Below, one piece after another: positions 13,811 to 18,497 of a stretch of DNA of 18,497 bases. Every line of letters starts with the position of its first letter. Within the stretch, counting starts at the first letter, position 1. The notes below the pieces were generated by a model, which worked only from the letters and a program-made list of their open reading frames with translations, ran no database searches and was not told where the DNA came from. This DNA is from Phenylobacterium sp. (lineage in GTDB: Bacteria > Pseudomonadota > Alphaproteobacteria > Caulobacterales > Caulobacteraceae), in NCBI GenBank assembly GCA_028291285.1, contig JAQGIJ010000346.1, positions 1 through 18,497 on the forward strand, read 5' to 3'. A program made the translations under genes and the position numbers.

Positions 13811-15970
13811 TCACAGGAAGCTGTACGGGTCGATGTCGATCGCCAGGCGGATGGCGGCGGGCGGCTTCACCCGGGCGCGCCAGGTGGCCATGTAGGCCGA
13901 CAGGTCGACGCCGCGGTCGGCGCGCACCAGAAAGCGCTTGCGGCGGCGCCCGCGCACCAGGCCGAGCGGCGCGTCCGCCGGGCCGTAAACCTCCACGCCC
14001 TCGGCGTTCGGCGCGGCCTGGGCCATGTCGCGCATGAAGGCGTCGAGCTGGGCGGCGTCCGGCCCGGAGGCGATGACGGCGGCCAGCCGGCCGAACGGCG
14101 GCAGCTTGGCGAGGAGCCGCTCCTCCATCTCGGCGGCCACGAAGGCGTCGCGGTCCTGCGCCTTCAGCGCCTGCATCACCGAATGCTCTGGCGCATAGGT
14201 CTGCAGCAGCGCCCTGCCGGGTCGGTCGCGGCGCCCAGCGCGGCCGGTGGCCTGGGCGAGCAGCTGGAAGGTGCGCTCCGCCGCGCGCAGGTCGCCGCCG
14301 CGCAGGCCGAGGTCGGCGTCCACCACCCCCACCAGGGTCAGCATGGGGAAGTTGTGGCCCTTGGCGGCCGCCTGGGTCGCCACCAGGATGTCGATCTCGC
14401 CGGCGGCCATCGAGTCCACCAGCCGCCTGGCCTCGCGCGCATCGAAGACGGTGTCGGAGGAGAAGACCGCCACGCGCGCCTCGGGGAACAGATGGCGCGC
14501 CTCCTCCTCCACCCGCTCGACGCCCGGCCCGATGGAGACCAGGCTGTCCCTCGCCCCGCAGTGTGGGCAGCGCTCGGGCTTGACCATGGAGAAGCCCGTC
14601 AGGTGGCAGACCAGCCGGCCGGAGTAGCGGTGCTCCACCAGCCAGGAATCGGTGTCGGGCGCGGTCATCCGCTCGCCGCAGGCCTTGCAGAGGACCAGCG
14701 GCGCATAGCCCCGGCGGTTGAGGAACAGCAGGACCTGCTCGCCGCGGGCCAGGGTCTCACCCATCGCCTCGACCAGCGGCGGCGAGAGCCAGCGGCCGCT
14801 CTGCGGCGGCGTCTGCCGCAAGTCCACGAGCTCGATGTCCGGCAGTTGCGCCGTCCCGTGCCGCGCGGAGAGGCGCAGCCAGCGGTAGCGGCCGGTCTCG
14901 GCGTTGCGCAGGGTCTCCAGCGAGGGCGTCGCCGAGGCCAGCACCACCGAGGCCGTCTCGATCTTGCCGCGCACCACCGCCAGGTCGCGAGCCTGGTAGA
15001 TGAAGCCCTCCTCCTGCTTGAAAGAGCCGTCGTGCTCCTCGTCGACGACGATCAGCTGGAGGTTGGCGAACGGCAGGAAGAGCGCCGAGCGGGCGCCGAC
15101 CACGATCCGGCAGCGGCCGGCGGCCACCGCCTCCCAGACCCGGCGGCGGGCGGGCGGGGCGACGTCGGAGTGCCACTCGCCGGGCTGGGCGCCGAAGCGG
15201 GCCGCCACGCGGCCGATCACCGCCTGGGTCAGCGCGATCTCCGGCAGCAGGATCAGCACCTGGGCCATGGGGTCGCGGGCCAGGGCGTGGGCCGCGGCCT
15301 CCAGATAGACCTCGGTCTTGCCGGAGCCGGTCACCCCGTCCAGCAGGGCGACGTTGAAGCCGCCCTCGTCGACCATCTCGATCAGCAGGCCCGCCGCCGC
15401 CGCCTGGCTGGCGTTCAGCGTCGAGCCCGCCCGCGTCAGGTCCGGCTCTTCGAAGCGGGCCTCGGCCTCGATCGTGCGCACCTCCAGAACGCCCTCGTCG
15501 ACCAGCCCCTTCACCACGCCGGAGGAGACGCCCGCCGCGCGCGCCAACTCGGCCTGCGGTAGCTCGGCGGCGGCGGCCTCCAGCACCTTGGTCCGCGCCG
15601 GCGTCGGCCGAGCGGGCTGCAGCCCCGTCACGGCGAGCACCTTCACCGCCCTGGCCTTCGGCGCGCGGGCGCCGCGCAGCGCGATGGCCAGCGGCTGGCC
15701 GGGCGCGTCCACCGCATAGCGTGCGGCCCACTGCACGAACTCCAGGGTCTTTTCCGGCAGGCGCGGCTCGTCCAGGCGCCGGTCGATCAACTTCAGCGGC
15801 CGGTTGCCGCCGGCGCCTTCGCGCAAGGCCACCACCACGCCGCGCAGCAGCCTGGGCCCCAGCGGCGCGGCCACCTGGTCGCCCACGCAGAGCTCCAGCC
15901 CCTCGGGCTCGGCGTAGTCGAAAGCCTCCGGCAAAGGCATGGGCAGGAGGACCGAGGCGATGCGGCTCAT
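13811..15970 (-). CDS. priA: Primosomal protein N' (PriA replication-restart helicase)
   Basis: This 719-residue superfamily 2 helicase restarts stalled replication forks by remodelling the fork and loading the primosome. The 3'-end-binding domain (about 1-100) and a winged-helix-like region precede the helicase core: Walker A GVTGSGKT (212-219), DEEH (310-313), the ASATPS motif (345-350), and in the second lobe [12 protein letters not shown] and [13 protein letters not shown]. The zinc-binding insert is unusual: CKAC (428/431), Cys455 and CPHC (468/471) remain, but the expected cysteines at 437, 440 and 458 are Ala, Thr and Thr. Length is normal for PriA. The ATG at 15970 has only a weak ribosome site; the aldolase operon diverges 66 bp away. 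Confidence 0.96.
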   Translation of the reverse strand: MSRIASVLLPMPLPEAFDYAEPEGLELCVGDQVAAPLGPRLLRGVVVALREGAGGNRPLKLIDRRLDEPRLPEKTLEFVQWAARYAVDAPGQPLAIALRGARAPKARAVKVLAVTGLQPARPTPARTKVLEAAAAELPQAELARAAGVSSGVVKGLVDEGVLEVRTIEAEARFEEPDLTRAGSTLNASQAAAAGLLIEMVDEGGFNVALLDGVTGSGKTEVYLEAAAHALARDPMAQVLILLPEIALTQAVIGRVAARFGAQPGEWHSDVAPPARRRVWEAVAAGRCRIVVGARSALFLPFANLQLIVVDEEHDGSFKQEEGFIYQARDLAVVRGKIETASVVLASATPSLETLRNAETGRYRWLRLSARHGTAQLPDIELVDLRQTPPQSGRWLSPPLVEAMGETLARGEQVLLFLNRRGYAPLVLCKACGERMTAPDTDSWLVEHRYSGRLVCHLTGFSMVKPERCPHCGARDSLVSIGPGVERVEEEARHLFPEARVAVFSSDTVFDAREARRLVDSMAAGEIDILVATQAAAKGHNFPMLTLVGVVDADLGLRGGDLRAAERTFQLLAQATGRAGRRDRPGRALLQTYAPEHSVMQALKAQDRDAFVAAEMEERLLAKLPPFGRLAAVIASGPDAAQLDAFMRDMAQAAPNAEGVEVYGPADAPLGLVRGRRRKRFLVRADRGVDLSAYMATWRARVKPPAAIRLAIDIDPYSFL

Positions 15971-16036
15971 CTACTGGGCTTTTGCGCTTTCTGCCCCAGC
16001 CGCTACAAGCGCCTGCGACAACGTGAGGCCCGCCCG

Positions 16037-16690
16037 ATGCAGATCTTCCTCGACACCACCGACGTCAACGTCCTGCGGGACCTGGCCGCCACCGGCCTGG
16101 TGGACGGGGTCACCACCAACCCGACGCTGATCGCCAAGTCCGGTCGGCCCATGCTGCAGGTCATCGCCGAGATCTGCGACGCCGTCGAGGGCCCGGTGAG
16201 CGCCGAGGTGGCGGCCATGGACACCGCCGGCATGCTGGACGAGGGCCGCAAGCTCGCCGCCGTCGCGCCGAACGTGGTGGTGAAGGTGCCGCTGACCCGC
16301 GACGGCCTGATCGCCACGCGCGAGTTCGCCCAGGAAGGCATCGCCACCAACGTCACCCTCTGCTTCTCGGCGGTGCAGGCGCTGCTCGCCGCCAAGGCGG
16401 GGGCGAGCTTCATCAGCCCCTTCATCGGCCGGCTGGACGACCATGGGGCCGACGGCATGGACCTGATCACCGAGATCCGGGCGATCTACGACAACTACGA
16501 CTACGAGACCGAAATCCTCGCGGCCTCGATCCGCACGCCGGGCCACGTGAAGGAAGCGGCGCTGGCCGGCGCGGACTGTGCGACGATTCCGCCGTCGGTT
16601 TTCCAGGACCTCTTCAAGCACCCGTTAACCGAGAAGGGGCTTGAACTGTTCATGAGCGACTGGGCCAAGACCGGGCAGTCGATTCTCTGA
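16037..16690 (+). CDS. fsa: Fructose-6-phosphate aldolase / small transaldolase family protein
   Basis: This 217-residue class I aldolase has the short transaldolase (TalC/FSA, MipB) type of TIM barrel. Visible motifs are [10 protein letters not shown] at the start, [13 protein letters not shown] (24-36), the Schiff-base lysine Lys83 in [17 protein letters not shown] (102-110) and [11 protein letters not shown]. The C-terminal [10 protein letters not shown] also fits the family. Members either cleave fructose 6-phosphate or act as true transaldolases; sequence alone does not settle which. GTGAGG lies about 8 nt upstream of the ATG. It leads an operon with the DUF484 gene (15-bp gap) and xerC, and is divergent from priA. 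Confidence 0.93.
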   Translation: MQIFLDTTDVNVLRDLAATGLVDGVTTNPTLIAKSGRPMLQVIAEICDAVEGPVSAEVAAMDTAGMLDEGRKLAAVAPNVVVKVPLTRDGLIATREFAQEGIATNVTLCFSAVQALLAAKAGASFISPFIGRLDDHGADGMDLITEIRAIYDNYDYETEILAASIRTPGHVKEAALAGADCATIPPSVFQDLFKHPLTEKGLELFMSDWAKTGQSIL

Positions 16691-16705
16691 CACCGAGGGG
16701 GCGAG

Positions 16706-17397
16706 ATGGACGGGTCGCAAGGCGGAATCACCGAGGCCGCCGTCCAAGTCGCCCCCCTCGAGCCCATCCCCCTCGAGCCGGGCGCCGTCCGCCGCTTCCT
16801 GGCCGACAATCCCGAGTTCCTGCGCGAGGACCTGGGCCTGCTGGACGAGCTGGGCCTGAAGGTCGCCGCCGGCAATGTGGTCGACTTCGGGCCGGCCGCC
16901 CTGGCCCGCGTGCACGCCGCCCACCGGCGCGAGGCGATGCAGCGCCAGGAGCTGGAGGAGATCGCCCGCGCCAACTTCTCCGCCCAGGCGCAGATCCACG
17001 GCGCGGTGGTCGACCTGCTGGAGGCGCGCAACCAGGCCGACCTCGCCTATCGGCTCGACCACCTCGCCCAGCACCGCTTCGGCCTGACCTGCGGCGTCAT
17101 CGCCATGGAAGGCGAGCGCGCGCCGGCGGGCTGGCGCCTGCTCGTGCCAGGCCAGGTGGACATGATCCTGGGCGACCACGGGCTGGCCCACATGGGCGCG
17201 GCGCCCACGGCGCTCGGCCTATTCGGCGAGCGGGCGGAGTCGGTCCGCTCCATGGCGATGGTGCGGATGGCGATCTGGGAGCCGTCCTGTCAGGGGCTCC
17301 TGGCCTTCGGCTCTGGCGACGCCCAGGGCTTCACCCCCGACATGGGCTCGGAGCTGGTGGCCTTCCTGGCCCGCGTCGTGGAGCGCACGGCGGAGCG

Positions 17398-17413
<16 letters not shown>
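16706..17413 (+). CDS. DUF484 family protein (GAF-like)
   Basis: This 235-residue cytosolic protein opens its domain with VRRFLADNPEFLRED, the typical DUF484 start, followed by a long helix (about 70-110, QRQELEEIARANFSAQAQ) and a GAF-like C-terminal part ending GSELVAFLARVVERTAERW. DUF484 genes are commonly found directly upstream of xerC, as here; their molecular role is not established. GAGGGG lies 5 nt before ATG 16706. Its last 16 bases overlap the xerC start, implying translational coupling. Confidence 0.9.
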
Positions 17414-18339
<926 letters not shown>

Positions 18340-18365
18340 AACCCGCTCCCGCAAGCAAGGCGAAG

Positions 18366-18497
18366 CTAGCGGCCCGCCGCGCGGCCGTCGCCTTCCACGT
18401 CATAGCGGACGATCACCGGGGCGGGGCAGCCGCCGACGCGGCGGTCGACGGCGATCTCCAGATTGGCCTTTGGCAGGTCGCCGAGCTTGCGCGGCCG
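18366..18497 (-). CDS. C-terminal fragment of an unidentified protein
   Basis: A minus-strand frame enters from the right edge and ends at TAG (18366-18368), giving 43 visible residues. The visible stretch includes KANLEIAVDRRVGGCP and VIVRYDVEGDGRA, which alternates hydrophobic and polar residues like beta strands and looks like coding sequence. The frame is open to the edge, with G/C-rich third positions. I do not recognise the family. It converges on xerC. Confidence 0.6.
   Translation of the reverse strand, partial: RPRKLGDLPKANLEIAVDRRVGGCPAPVIVRYDVEGDGRAAGR

Noticed and set aside
13766..15562. 598-codon plus-strand frame, and similar long frames at 8321-10126 and 5507-6667
   Set aside because: They lie opposite clear genes (priA, corA/CHAP, hydrolase), are rich in Arg, Gly and His, and arise from high GC at third positions.

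Overview
The window is about 18.5 kb of GC-rich, gene-dense DNA with overwhelmingly G/C third positions. Gene content and style suggest an alphaproteobacterium of the Caulobacterales (Phenylobacterium/Caulobacter-like): a priA - fructose-6-phosphate aldolase-like - DUF484 - xerC block, a CadC-like regulator with TPRs, and a Mo-cofactor/cytochrome b pair. This placement is inference from protein style, with no database search behind it. I see no rRNA, tRNA, CRISPR array, transposase or phage gene.

Layout. 1-720 is the 3' part of an aldo/keto reductase. 779-1000 (-) is a small tautomerase, divergent from a soluble winged-helix/TPR regulator (1139-2689). 2723-4314 (-) is a two-gene operon for a cytochrome b membrane subunit and an exported molybdopterin oxidoreductase. 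4444-4746 encodes a 100-residue disordered protein. 4818-5735 is a double-hotdog thioesterase-like protein whose stop codon overlaps that of a convergent alpha/beta hydrolase (5732-6610). 6664-7098 is a DUF488 protein. 7117-10066 (-) holds a pentapeptide-repeat protein, a CorA-type transporter and an exported CHAP-domain hydrolase. After a 479-bp AT-richer intergenic region comes a TerC-family membrane protein (10546-11337).

The most unusual locus is 11428-13680: a 750-residue protein built almost entirely from about 91 octapeptides of the form L-[ST]-x-[TA]-Q-[ILV]-x-[AGS], with no recognisable signal peptide, anchor or other domain. By hand alignment the octads are organised into a 7-octad (56-residue) superrepeat with position-specific marks. 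Its stop codon runs into two large bulged palindromes of the same architecture but different sequence, which fill the gap to priA.

13811-15970 (-) is PriA, which lacks three of the four cysteines expected for one zinc site. Divergent from it is a tight operon (16037-18339) of an Fsa-type aldolase, DUF484 and a XerC recombinase. The window ends in the C-terminus of an unidentified minus-strand gene.

How the genes work together. Most neighbours are housekeeping or stress/metabolism genes with no single shared pathway. The clear functional units are the Mo-oxidoreductase/cytochrome b pair, the possible CHAP/CorA pair, and DUF484/XerC.
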